This document shows, piece by piece, positions 8,506 through 17,245 of a stretch of 64,000 bases of DNA; within the stretch, counting starts at the first letter, position 1, and each line of letters begins with the position of its first letter. The stretch lies in NCBI GenBank assembly GCA_016342585.1, contig JAEINK010000004.1, positions 62,001 to 126,000 of the forward strand. The letters run 5' to 3'. Source of the stretch: Spirochaetales bacterium (lineage in GTDB: Bacteria; Spirochaetota; Spirochaetia; UBA9216). The position numbers and the translations under genes are program-made. The notes beneath the pieces were generated by a model. That model was not told the DNA's origin. It was given only the letters and a program-made list of their open reading frames with translations, and made no database searches.

Positions 8506-9534
8506 GTGAATCCTGAAAAAATCCTTTTATTTATCACTATATGCTCATGCTCTCTCTTCATTTCCTGTGATCCCGGAGGCGGTAAATTCAGCTGCGGTAC
8601 AGGGAGTGTCAATGTTTCTGTTCATACTCCAGCCTTCCTCTCTTCAGGGTTATGTACATCAGATTCGGACAGCCGTTTTATTTCAAATAATGCTGGTTCT
8701 CTGCTCATAGCGGTAATAACACCGAATTTCAACGGAGGTGTGTACGATTGCCGGCTTGGAAAAAAGGGTAGGAGCTGGAGTGGGCACAGGGCATGGTCAG
8801 AGTCTGAGTCCTCATCTTTGAGAGGAACTCCTGGCGGATCACCTCCCGTTGAAGGGGAGTGGCGGGAGTATTCCGAAGAGGGGGTCTCTTTCGGGATAGC
8901 CTACTCACGGGTGATAATCCCTTATACAGACGGGGGGGAACAGATGGTGAGCGGGTGTATTCAGAATTTACCCCTGAACCGGGAGTTAATTTTCATACTG
9001 GCCGTCATCGATGCTTCCCTTCCTGAAATTGGTGACTCCTTTTTTGATGTTATGAATCAGATAGATGATGAATCCACAGGGCTGACCCTTGGGCGGGGGT
9101 ATGTTCTTGCCTCTCTCGATTCTTCCCCGGCAGTACTGAATGTCTCTATCATGCCTACCGTTTATACGCTTGTTGGAAATATCGATCTCTCTTCAGTCGG
9201 TCGCATATCTTATCCCGGTAATGTCATAGAAGGGCTCTCTTCCCCCCGATCCGCAGAGTTGTACTCCTGTCGGGGGAACCCCGGTATGAGTTACCGGTTT
9301 GAGCTATCAGTTCTCGGTGGAGACGATGAGTGTCTTCTCTATATTTATGATAGAAGGGGAAGACCTCTGGGGCAAAATCCTCAGGCCGGGAACAGGGGTG
9401 AATTTACTGTTGATACTGGTACACAGCCTGATTATTTTTGGAACGATCTTGTGGACTCACCTTTTTATATCTGTATCTACGGAAACTATGATGATGGATT
9501 CACAGGTTTTGACAGTTACATTTATGAGTTGTAG
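8506..9534 (+). CDS. Putative lipoprotein of unknown function
   Basis: Protein of 342 residues starting at GTG 8506, six bases after AAAGGAG. A hydrophobic signal segment (residues 6-20) ends in LFISC with Cys21, a relaxed lipobox of the kind accepted in spirochaetes, so a lipid-anchored envelope protein is likely. The C-terminal third has a beta-rich stretch (YRFELSVLGGDDECLLYIYD and following) that may be a small sandwich domain. I do not recognise the family. It is the first of four consecutive envelope-type genes. Confidence 0.7.
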   Translation: MNPEKILLFITICSCSLFISCDPGGGKFSCGTGSVNVSVHTPAFLSSGLCTSDSDSRFISNNAGSLLIAVITPNFNGGVYDCRLGKKGRSWSGHRAWSESESSSLRGTPGGSPPVEGEWREYSEEGVSFGIAYSRVIIPYTDGGEQMVSGCIQNLPLNRELIFILAVIDASLPEIGDSFFDVMNQIDDESTGLTLGRGYVLASLDSSPAVLNVSIMPTVYTLVGNIDLSSVGRISYPGNVIEGLSSPRSAELYSCRGNPGMSYRFELSVLGGDDECLLYIYDRRGRPLGQNPQAGNRGEFTVDTGTQPDYFWNDLVDSPFYICIYGNYDDGFTGFDSYIYEL

Positions 9535-9537
9535 GCA

Positions 9538-9996
9538 ATGTTAATGAAAAAAATATTATCCGGTTTTGTCATCTTTTTAATAGGTGGTGTATCGATCCTG
9601 ACGGCACAATATAACGATATAATCGATCTTTTTTTAGAGGATGAATCAGCGGATACACTGATATCGGCCTATCTTGTTTTATTTTCAGCCGGTGTGATTG
9701 GGGAGGAGGCCGGCCCCGAGGGGGCTGCCGATTATCTTGGGACTTATAAATGGGGGGACAGGCTGCTTAAAGAAGATAGTATAACTTATGGAGGTTTCTC
9801 CCTGTTGCTTATGAAGGTTCTGCAAATCAGGGGGGGCTTGTTTTTCACTCTTTTTCCTCTACCCAGGTATGCCGCCCGGGAATTTTCGTCTCTTGGGATG
9901 ATCCCCGGAAAAAGGGCTCCCGGGAGCAGTCTTACCCCCTTTGAGGTTCTTGCCGGGCTGAATGCAGCCTTGAACGTTAAAAAGGTCGGCCTATGA
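9538..9996 (+). CDS. Small secreted protein of unknown function
   Basis: Protein of 152 residues with a signal peptide that probably begins at the second ATG (9544, MKKILSGF) and is cleaved near LTAQ. TAGG is better spaced for that second ATG. The mature part is short and helical, with SAYLVLFSAG and FSLLLMKVL segments reminiscent of short exported proteins I associate with spirochaetes. No enzymatic motif is visible. It overlaps the next gene by four bases, which implies translational coupling. Confidence 0.65.
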   Translation: MLMKKILSGFVIFLIGGVSILTAQYNDIIDLFLEDESADTLISAYLVLFSAGVIGEEAGPEGAADYLGTYKWGDRLLKEDSITYGGFSLLLMKVLQIRGGLFFTLFPLPRYAAREFSSLGMIPGKRAPGSSLTPFEVLAGLNAALNVKKVGL

Positions 9997-11348
9997 AGGG
10001 ACCCCGTGTATTCATCATTTTAATTATCCTTCAAATGGGTATCCTTTACCCGATCATGGGGTTCGTTACAGATTATGGCGGGAGTCTGCAGAATCTTTCA
10101 AACATTACCTATGATCTAGACAGGTCCAGTACTCTTGAGCTTAAATCCCTGCTTTCACAGAGTAATAAGCTTACCTTTTGGTATCAGGTGAATCCTTGTG
10201 AACGAATAAGCCTGTCGGGGCAGGTCGGGTGGCTTTTCAGATATTTGAATTCTTCAATAAATTATCAGTATGATTTCTATGAAGATTTCTCTGATGTTAA
10301 ACCTCTTGAACTATTAAGGGCATTGGAGGTGTTTCGCCTGGATTTTGAACTCATCTCCCCATTAAAGAGGTGGCGAGCCATTAGTTTCAAGGCGGGACGT
10401 TGGCCGGTGGAGGGGGGAACGAATTATATCCTCAGAGGGACCTTGGACGGTCTTGATATCCATTTCCGGGGGACCGACTCTTCTTTCCGGGCTGGTATCT
10501 GGTACAATGGTTTCATCGATAAAACCTCTTCCAGTATCCTTCTTACCCGGGCCGATAAAAACTCCTTTCTTGATCATGAGAAGATTTTTGCATCACCCCG
10601 TTTTTTGGAATATTGTGAGTTCAGGTACAGAACAACCGCCTGCCGGGAGTATTTGCTGTTTTCGGCAGCCCAGCTTGGGATATACAGGGATGAGCGGATT
10701 TTTGAATTGGGCGGGGGGCGATATTCCTCCGGTTATCTGGGGGGAGGGATGAATGGCAGTGTTACTCCTGTCTTTTTTTATAGTATCCTGGCCGCACTGA
10801 ACGGTGGTCTTTATACATGGCCTGATTCGGAGGTGAAGGTGTTTCAGCTTTCCCGTATGGTAGAGGCGGGTTTCCGGTATTTCCCCGGTGGAGCCTTTCT
10901 TCCTGAAGTGAAACTTGATTTTCTATACACTTCGGGTGATGATTGGGACCGGGCCGATTGGGAGGGGAGTTCGTTCAGTGATACGACCTCGGTTACCTCC
11001 CTGTTTATGCCCCTCACCGGAGAACCTCTGGGCTCTGTTTTTCAGCCGAAACCGGGCAACATAACCCTTGGTAAAATCGAATGCTCCTTTAAACCTTTTC
11101 ACAACTTTCAACTGGCGTTTGTGAACACCCTGTTTTACCGGAGTGTTGTCGGGCCTATATCTGTGGATACAATCGCTTATTCAAAGGAGTGCTATTTAGG
11201 TGATGAGATCCTTTTATATATTAAATACAGACCCTGTTCGGACCTGGGGCTCTCTATGACTTCCGGACTCTTTTTCCCAAATGAGGCTCTGGTTTCATCA
11301 TCTGGTATGGTGTTCAGGGCGAATTTCTATCTTTCACTTGTGTTTTAA
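9993..11348 (+). CDS. Probable outer-membrane beta-barrel protein
   Basis: Protein of 451 residues with an N-terminal signal segment (FIILIILQMGILYPIMG). The rest is rich in alternating amphipathic strands with aromatic girdles, and it ends in the hydrophobic, phenylalanine-terminated strand NFYLSLVF. That architecture fits an outer-membrane barrel or porin-like protein. The start ATG overlaps the previous stop as ATGA. I recognise no specific family, and the partner genes suggest an envelope complex. Confidence 0.6.
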   Translation: MKGPRVFIILIILQMGILYPIMGFVTDYGGSLQNLSNITYDLDRSSTLELKSLLSQSNKLTFWYQVNPCERISLSGQVGWLFRYLNSSINYQYDFYEDFSDVKPLELLRALEVFRLDFELISPLKRWRAISFKAGRWPVEGGTNYILRGTLDGLDIHFRGTDSSFRAGIWYNGFIDKTSSSILLTRADKNSFLDHEKIFASPRFLEYCEFRYRTTACREYLLFSAAQLGIYRDERIFELGGGRYSSGYLGGGMNGSVTPVFFYSILAALNGGLYTWPDSEVKVFQLSRMVEAGFRYFPGGAFLPEVKLDFLYTSGDDWDRADWEGSSFSDTTSVTSLFMPLTGEPLGSVFQPKPGNITLGKIECSFKPFHNFQLAFVNTLFYRSVVGPISVDTIAYSKECYLGDEILLYIKYRPCSDLGLSMTSGLFFPNEALVSSSGMVFRANFYLSLVF

Positions 11349-11360
11349 AAAGGTTGTAGA

Positions 11361-12056
11361 ATGAAGATGAAAATATTTTTGTTCCTAATGATCCTGACCA
11401 CTCCCTCACTCCTTTATCCTGCAAAGGTGAAAGAGTTCCGGGGGATGGTGGAAGTCAGGTTGCCCGGAGAGTCCATATGGATTCCTGTGGAGAATGGTCT
11501 GGAAATTCCAGTGGGAACTCAGGTTTCAACGGCGCATGAATCTTCAGTGCTGCTGGACCTCGGATCTTCAGAAATTCGACTCATGCCCCTTGGCCGGATA
11601 GAGCTTCAGACAGTGATTGAGTCAGAGGCGGGGTTTTCAGTGTCCCTTCTGTTGCGGGCCGGGCGGATCCGAGCTGATGTGAAGAATCAGGAAAACCGGA
11701 CCCACTATTTTACAGTTATGACACCAATCTCTACCGCCGTCGTACGGGGGCGATCTTTTATTTTCAACGGCTACTTCCTGGAAGCTTTGGATGGTATCAT
11801 ACTGTACATTAACGCCATCGGTGAGCGGATATTAATTCCGGAAGGTTTGACAAGCCGGACTACCGGGCTTTCATCTCCATCATCGTCTTTTCTTCTGGCA
11901 GAGGAGGCTGTGAATCTTTCTGTCTCCCCCCTAGGCCCCCATGCCCCTCCTTGGGAGAGGGATTTTATGGAAGATACGACCTGTAGGTTAAAAGAGGCTG
12001 GTGACGCCGGAATACCGGATATTCAGAATGTGAATCTTAACTTTTTTGTGGAATAA
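11361..12056 (+). CDS. FecR-domain secreted protein
   Basis: Protein of 231 residues with a signal peptide (KIFLFLMILTTPSLLYPA) followed by a FecR-type domain at about 20-140. The domain shows the usual pattern: repeated G-x-VEVR, W-x-PVE, a VGT-x-VST turn, a L-x-LGSSEIRLMPLGRIEL segment, then a TAVVRGRSF strand. Family members are periplasmic sensors, and many spirochaetal examples stand alone. Here it closes the four-gene envelope operon, 12 bases after the barrel gene. No sigma factor is adjacent. Confidence 0.75.
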   Translation: MKMKIFLFLMILTTPSLLYPAKVKEFRGMVEVRLPGESIWIPVENGLEIPVGTQVSTAHESSVLLDLGSSEIRLMPLGRIELQTVIESEAGFSVSLLLRAGRIRADVKNQENRTHYFTVMTPISTAVVRGRSFIFNGYFLEALDGIILYINAIGERILIPEGLTSRTTGLSSPSSSFLLAEEAVNLSVSPLGPHAPPWERDFMEDTTCRLKEAGDAGIPDIQNVNLNFFVE

Positions 12057-12098
12057 TTTAAATGGAATGAACCTGTTGGACGGTTTTACCGCTGATGA

Positions 12099-12127
12099 TT
12101 TACACCCTATTGCCCTGATGTTATAAT
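12099..12127 (+). promoter_or_regulatory. Strong sigma-70-type promoter of the ROK gene, predicted leaderless
   Basis: TTTACA at 12099-12104 and a perfect TATAAT at 12122-12127 are separated by 17 bases. The ATG at 12135 lies seven bases after the -10, with no ribosome site between. Confidence 0.75.
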
Positions 12128-12134
12128 GCTGACC

Positions 12135-13247
12135 ATGTCAGACTGTTATATTGCTCTGGATATCGGAGCCGGAAGGGGTGTTAAGATCGGTCTTTTCTCT
12201 CCTCAAAAAGAAATTCTTGCAGAATCCTTATTTCCAATTCACCAATATGCTGAAAAGTTTGAACAATTTGTGGCGGATCTTTCGGATACAATTGATAAAG
12301 CGGTCAGGTCGAGTGGAAGAAATCCACTGGCAATCGGGATTTCGGCTCCGGGAATCCTGTCCAGTACAGGGGCCTTTCAGCTTTTTCAAAATTGCCCCCA
12401 GTATAATGGTCACAACCTAAAAATATCCCTCTCCCAGGCACTGAACCTTCCTACGGAAATTGAAAATGATGCCAATACAGGAGCCCTCGCCGAGTGGAGT
12501 GTTCTGAAAATGGAACTTCTCTATTGGGTTTTCGGCGGAGGATGGGGTGGGGCCTGGATCTCCAGAGAGGGGAAGATCCTTCACCCCTCTCATGACTGGG
12601 ATGGTGTCGATTCCAGTCTTCATCCCACCAATGAACCGGGGTACTCCATTGGACTTGCCAAATGGCAGCTAAAGTCCTTCTTTAATCAGGTTAATGCCTC
12701 TTTCGAACTTTTTGAATCGAATCTGGAGGATGAAGAGCTGCCTTCGACCCTGCTCACAGGACCTCTGGGCAATCCTGATACCCTCCGTGCGGAGCTCATC
12801 CTTTCCGGACCCGGGCGCTGCAGGCTTTTCCGGGCGGTTGTTGGGAATGATGATTTTTATACCCAGTTTCTGGATATACATGAATTCAAGGAGATGACCG
12901 ATCCTTCCGTCGCGGGGCAGCATATAAGCAAACTTTCCCGGATGAGGGTTGAGTCGGCGATCAATACAGATAGGCTTTATGGGAAGATTCTGGCCGAGGC
13001 TTCAAGGATTTTATTGAAACGGGCCGAATCTGACGGTCTTTCTCCGGGAAGTCCCATCTGCCTGGGAGGAAAACCAAGCTATGCCCTCCCATATTTCGGT
13101 CCTTCGGCTCAGAGGCTTCTGGGGAAGATGGGGTTCATGTATTATCTGCGGCCTTCAGTCATCGATGAACGGGGGTCGAATGCCAATATGATAGGGGCTC
13201 TGGTTCTGGCCGAGAGGGCTTTGGAAGGGATTTCCAGTACCTTATAA
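12135..13247 (+). CDS. Atypical ROK-family protein (sugar kinase-like)
   Basis: Protein of 370 residues with the actin-like ATPase fold of ROK proteins. The phosphate-1 region is ALDIGAGRGVKIGL, the catalytic-Asp motif is ENDANTGALAEW, and a GGGWGGAWI segment corresponds to the second glycine-rich strand. The Cys-rich zinc motif of classical ROK kinases is absent, and the region after it is longer than usual. It may be a kinase of unusual specificity or a non-catalytic sensor. Start 12135 is preferred over ATG 12126 because the latter overlaps the TATAAT box. Confidence 0.72.
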   Translation: MSDCYIALDIGAGRGVKIGLFSPQKEILAESLFPIHQYAEKFEQFVADLSDTIDKAVRSSGRNPLAIGISAPGILSSTGAFQLFQNCPQYNGHNLKISLSQALNLPTEIENDANTGALAEWSVLKMELLYWVFGGGWGGAWISREGKILHPSHDWDGVDSSLHPTNEPGYSIGLAKWQLKSFFNQVNASFELFESNLEDEELPSTLLTGPLGNPDTLRAELILSGPGRCRLFRAVVGNDDFYTQFLDIHEFKEMTDPSVAGQHISKLSRMRVESAINTDRLYGKILAEASRILLKRAESDGLSPGSPICLGGKPSYALPYFGPSAQRLLGKMGFMYYLRPSVIDERGSNANMIGALVLAERALEGISSTL

Positions 13248-13307
13248 ATCCCCGGCGACATAACTCCTGGGCTCTACCCCGTATTCAGACTTCCATGCAG
13301 ATTCTCC

Positions 13308-14897
13308 CTATCGTTTCCGTGGCGTGGTAAGGTAAAGGAGGGCCTCCAGGCTGCCGCCCCCCACGGCCCTTGCTTTATCAGAGATAGAGAAACAGTTCTC
13401 TACTACCCCCCGGGGATCAATATCACCAATCTTGAACCCCTCGGTAACGGGAAGACCCTCTTTCAACATTCCCCTTATGACGCCATCTATCTCTGCCCGA
13501 ATTTCGATTGTCCCGATAACAGCAAGCAGGTCTCCCTTTTGTACAAGATCCCCGATAGTCTTTTTAGGTTTCATTTTACCTTTGGATGGCGCTCTGATGA
13601 CTCTCTCCTTATCGTAACCACCGATATTTCCCGGAACACCTGTATTTTTCATAGGTTTTCCCTGGAGAATCACCCGTCCAAGGTTATGACCCCGCATTGT
13701 TTCAATTACCGCATCTACATCCAGACCCGCTTCAAAACCAGGTCCCAGGGCGATGACCGCAGGGGCCATATCTCTTCTTGTACCGATGTTCTTTTTAGCA
13801 AGGATGCCGTCAATGAGGGCTACAGGTTTAAGGGCCGTTACAAGTTTTGCTTCTGGATCGATGACGACAGGGATCTTTGCCTCGGCCAGCACCTTACGTA
13901 TGTCTTTCAACCCTTCGGATTTTACAGCAGGAATATCTTCCACCATTATCTCCCCGTCATAGATAGCCTGGGCAAATGAAACGGTACTGCGTATAACCGT
14001 AGGCGCTTCTATTTCCAGAACGACAACTTTATATCCGCTGCGATGAAGTCTTGCAATGGTTCCTGATGCTATATCGCCACCGCCCCGGACCACCACGAGA
14101 TTGTCGTCTCTCTTCTTCAAGGATTTTCCGGACGTCCCTGCCTGAATCCTCTTGATTTCCGAAAGGATGGAGAAGGCAATCTCCTCTGGCGTTTCCGCTT
14201 GCAGATCTACTCCTATGGGGGCGTAGACAGCGTCAAGAACCTCTTCTGTGAAACCATCTTCCCTCATATTTTCCATAATTCGGTTTATCTTCCGGCTGGA
14301 GCCGAGCATGCCAATGTAGGCCGCCTCCGAATCGATAACCTTTCGCAGGGCTTTATCATCTACACTGCCAGTACAGATTACAATATATGTATTCCTGCTG
14401 ATTGCAGCTTTTTCAATGCTTTCATCAATGGTGGTTCCTGTATAGCAGTTTAATGCCATGGGGAATCGTTCCTGAGATGAAAACTCGGCCCTGTTATCGG
14501 CCACCGATACCGAGAAGTTAAGGTTTACAGCCTGCTCTGCAATTTTTAAGCCAACATGGCCTCCGCCGATAATCAGAAGAGCTGGTTTTGAACCGATCAC
14601 TTCAATGAATATTTCAAGATTTCCCCCGCAGTCCATGGCTATACTTGATGTGCCTGTTCCATGATCCAGGGTATATTTCACCACCTTCGCCTTATTCCTT
14701 TCAATGCATGAGATTGCCTCTTTGATGACAAAAGCTTCGGCAAGTCCGCCGCCGATTGTCCCTCTTATTTCTCCATCACCGAGAATAATCATCTTTGCAT
14801 TTGTCCGGGGGGTTGAACCTTCAGCTGAAACTATCGTAGCCATGGCGAAGGGGATGTTTTTGGTTTGAAGGTCCAGTGCTTCTTTAAATATATTCAT
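13308..14897 (-). CDS. XdhC-YqeB fusion, molybdenum hydroxylase maturation protein
   Basis: Protein of 529 residues combining two families. Residues 1-255 are XdhC/CoxI-like, with GSTPR at 27-31, the MDCGG cysteine at 90 and a Rossmann motif GGGHVG at 111-116. Residues 265-529 match the YqeB/EF2563 family, with RGGGDIASG at 271-279. Both families accompany selenium-dependent molybdenum hydroxylases, where XdhC loads or sulfurates the cofactor. No hydroxylase is in the window. The start has a GGAG site. The gene is divergent from the ABC importer at 15051, and their promoters overlap. Confidence 0.88.
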   Translation of the reverse strand: MNIFKEALDLQTKNIPFAMATIVSAEGSTPRTNAKMIILGDGEIRGTIGGGLAEAFVIKEAISCIERNKAKVVKYTLDHGTGTSSIAMDCGGNLEIFIEVIGSKPALLIIGGGHVGLKIAEQAVNLNFSVSVADNRAEFSSQERFPMALNCYTGTTIDESIEKAAISRNTYIVICTGSVDDKALRKVIDSEAAYIGMLGSSRKINRIMENMREDGFTEEVLDAVYAPIGVDLQAETPEEIAFSILSEIKRIQAGTSGKSLKKRDDNLVVVRGGGDIASGTIARLHRSGYKVVVLEIEAPTVIRSTVSFAQAIYDGEIMVEDIPAVKSEGLKDIRKVLAEAKIPVVIDPEAKLVTALKPVALIDGILAKKNIGTRRDMAPAVIALGPGFEAGLDVDAVIETMRGHNLGRVILQGKPMKNTGVPGNIGGYDKERVIRAPSKGKMKPKKTIGDLVQKGDLLAVIGTIEIRAEIDGVIRGMLKEGLPVTEGFKIGDIDPRGVVENCFSISDKARAVGGGSLEALLYLTTPRKR

Positions 14898-14974
14898 ATA
14901 AATCTCCGGTACTAATATTTATAAAATGATGTAATACGCAAAAATATAAAAAAATATTACAAATTTGATAAATA

Positions 14975-15003
14975 TTGACAAAGTTAAGAACTCATAATAC
15001 CAT
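14975..15003 (+). promoter_or_regulatory. Candidate promoter for the ABC importer, overlapping the divergent xdhC promoter
   Basis: TTGACA at 14975-14980 is followed after 17 bases by TACCAT. On the minus strand the overlapping TTGTCA and a TAATAT 16 bases further on could serve the XdhC-YqeB gene. The interval 14898-15050 is very AT-rich and contains GTAATA/TATTAC inverted arms (14931-14936 and 14955-14960), so both genes may be regulated together. Confidence 0.45.
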
Positions 15004-15050
15004 TAGGATAACTTAATTTAATGATAAATGGAATCAGGAGCACCTCTGTT

Positions 15051-16202
15051 ATGCCGCAAAAAACTATAATATTGTTTCTACTTGCCACCATCCTCTCGCC
15101 TGTTTTTGCCTCTGGTCAGGGGGATAATGAAGACCGGGGAGCCATTGCTTCTCAGGAAAAGCAACCTCCTGCTAACGGGTTTATAATTACAGATTCAACA
15201 GGACGTGTTGTTGAATTTGATTCGCCGCCTGAAAGGATTTTTCAGGCTGGAAAGGCCGCCTTCATAACGACAAATACATTGTACCTTTTTCCCGAAGCAA
15301 GGGAGCGATTTTTAGGGACATCCATGGCAGATCAGGGCTTTGGTTTTCTGGCCGGGATCATCGATCCATCAATGAAAGATAAGCAGGTTTATAATCAGAA
15401 TATAGGAGTTGAAGAATTAATCTCTCTTAGGCCTGATCTTGTAATCATGAAGGATTTCCTTGTTGGAAGTATGGAGAAGCCTTTGACAGATTTTGGAATT
15501 CATACCATCTTTATGAATCTCGAAACCCCGGAAGCTTTTTATAGTGAGATAGAAACCCTCGGGGTGGTTTTTGACAATGAATTACGAGCAGAAGAGCTGA
15601 ATCAATGGTACAGGGGAAAGATGAGGGAGATAGAGGAGGCTTTAATCCTTCCTGAATCCTCCTCGTCAGATTCTTTGGAATCTTCTGATCCACCGGAGGT
15701 TTTGATCCTCTATTATAATATTAAGGATGGAATTTCCTCATTCAATGTTCCCCCCATGAGTTACATGCAGACCGATATGGTCCTGAAGGGGGGAGGAATC
15801 CCCGCCTGGAGGGATATGGAGCTGGGGAACAGGTGGACTAAAGTCGGGCTTGAGCAGATTGCCGCCTGGAACGCCGACTATGTGATTATAATCTCCTACT
15901 CGACACCTGCTGGCGTCATAGTAGAGAGACTGAAAGAGGACCCGCTCTGGCAGAGCCTTACGGCCGTAAAGAACTCGCACCTTTACCCCTTTCCCCGCGA
16001 TTTTCATTCCTGGGATCAGCCCGGACCGGGATGGATCCTCGGATACAGGTGGATGGCTGGGATTCTTAATCCTGATCTCATCTCATCCCTCCCTTCTGCT
16101 ATGGAGGATGAAGCCCGGGCGTTCTATAAATTTGCCTTCGGTGTAGACGATGAATTATTTGAAAGAGAGATTGTTCGTAAGATCAGGGGAGAAGCGGACT
16201 GA
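15051..16202 (+). CDS. ABC transporter substrate-binding protein (FepB/BtuF-type)
   Basis: Periplasmic binding protein of 383 residues. The signal peptide (KTIILFLLATILSPVFA) is followed by a class III binding fold with the VEELISLRPDLVIM signature, and a C-terminal FHSWDQPGPGWILGY segment. Family members bind siderophores, cobalamin, haem, or, in the MolA type, molybdate and tungstate. The divergent XdhC-YqeB gene favours the last option. Start 15051 was chosen over ATG 15021 because AGGAG lies ten bases upstream and the signal peptide begins there. A Ser-rich linker occurs near residue 210. Confidence 0.85.
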   Translation: MPQKTIILFLLATILSPVFASGQGDNEDRGAIASQEKQPPANGFIITDSTGRVVEFDSPPERIFQAGKAAFITTNTLYLFPEARERFLGTSMADQGFGFLAGIIDPSMKDKQVYNQNIGVEELISLRPDLVIMKDFLVGSMEKPLTDFGIHTIFMNLETPEAFYSEIETLGVVFDNELRAEELNQWYRGKMREIEEALILPESSSSDSLESSDPPEVLILYYNIKDGISSFNVPPMSYMQTDMVLKGGGIPAWRDMELGNRWTKVGLEQIAAWNADYVIIISYSTPAGVIVERLKEDPLWQSLTAVKNSHLYPFPRDFHSWDQPGPGWILGYRWMAGILNPDLISSLPSAMEDEARAFYKFAFGVDDELFEREIVRKIRGEAD

Positions 16203-17245
16203 AAAAAGATAACCCCATACTCTATATCCTTATACTTCTTATATTGATATTCCTTTCTTTACTCATTGGACGGTACCCCCGGCCCGGGATTATATCTCCC
16301 GGTTTGATATTTTCAGACCCCCTGCTTCAGAAGGTCATTCTTCAACTCCGGTTGCCTCGAATGATAGTAGCCCTGCTGTTAGGAGCTTCGCTCGGAGGGG
16401 GGGGGCTTGTGATGCAGACCATCATGGCCAATCCCCTTGTTGAGCCGGGTTTCCTCGGGGTTTCCCAGGGGGCTGCTTTCGGCGCCGCTCTGGCAATTAT
16501 GGCAGGGGCTTCATCGATTTTCCCTATACAGCTTTCTGCCGTCGTCTTCGCCATTATGGGACTGGCTTTTTCATACTTCGTGGCTAAAAGGTTAACCTTT
16601 GGCGGTTGGATACTGCGTCTACTCCTTGCGGGGATCATTACCTCAGCCCTCTTTACGGCCGGGATAGGGGTAATTAAGAGCCTGGCAGACCCTATGAAAG
16701 AGCTTCAGGAGATAACCTTTTGGATGATGGGAGGATTGTGGGGAGTAGGCTGGAAAGAGGTTCTCTGGACCTCTCCCGTTGTTCTCCTTTGCCTTTCAGT
16801 TTTCTGGGTCTTCAGGTGGAGAATAAATCTTCTATCCCTGGATGACAGGATTTCTTTCTCCCTGGGAACAAGCCCGGAGAAACTGAAAGTGATTCTCCTG
16901 GTTTGTGCTGTTATTGCTGTGGCTCTGGTTATCTCTGTCAGCGGACTTGTAGGTTGGATCGGACTCATTGCTCCCCATCTGGCGCGAAGAATTTTTGGAG
17001 CTGATACACGATACTCGCTACCCGGGGCTGTCTACCTGGGGGCCTGCGGGACCCTCATCTTTGATGATCTAGCTAGAACCATCATGATGAATGAAATTCC
17101 TCTGGGGATAATTACATCAAGTTTCGGTGCCCTTATATTCCTCATCATCATGACAGGGAGGACTGGAAAATACTCGACCGGGAGAAAATCGGATAGAAAA
17201 ACAGCTGATAATCCTGATCAACGATGGAAGAGGGGAGAGAGATGA
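16199..17245 (+). CDS. ABC transporter permease, FecCD family, with a probable CTG start
   Basis: Permease of 348 residues with about nine or ten membrane segments and the FecCD hallmarks RLPRMIVALLLGASLGGGG near 50-70 and FVGWIGLIAPH-like GLVGWIGLIAPHLAR. The obvious TTG at 16244 would delete most of the first membrane helix. The frame extends upstream to CTG 16199, which overlaps the previous stop as CTGA and has AGGGGAG about eight bases before it. That yields KKDNPILYILILLILIF as a complete first helix, so a CTG start is likely. Confidence 0.85.
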   Translation: MKKDNPILYILILLILIFLSLLIGRYPRPGIISPGLIFSDPLLQKVILQLRLPRMIVALLLGASLGGGGLVMQTIMANPLVEPGFLGVSQGAAFGAALAIMAGASSIFPIQLSAVVFAIMGLAFSYFVAKRLTFGGWILRLLLAGIITSALFTAGIGVIKSLADPMKELQEITFWMMGGLWGVGWKEVLWTSPVVLLCLSVFWVFRWRINLLSLDDRISFSLGTSPEKLKVILLVCAVIAVALVISVSGLVGWIGLIAPHLARRIFGADTRYSLPGAVYLGACGTLIFDDLARTIMMNEIPLGIITSSFGALIFLIIMTGRTGKYSTGRKSDRKTADNPDQRWKRGER

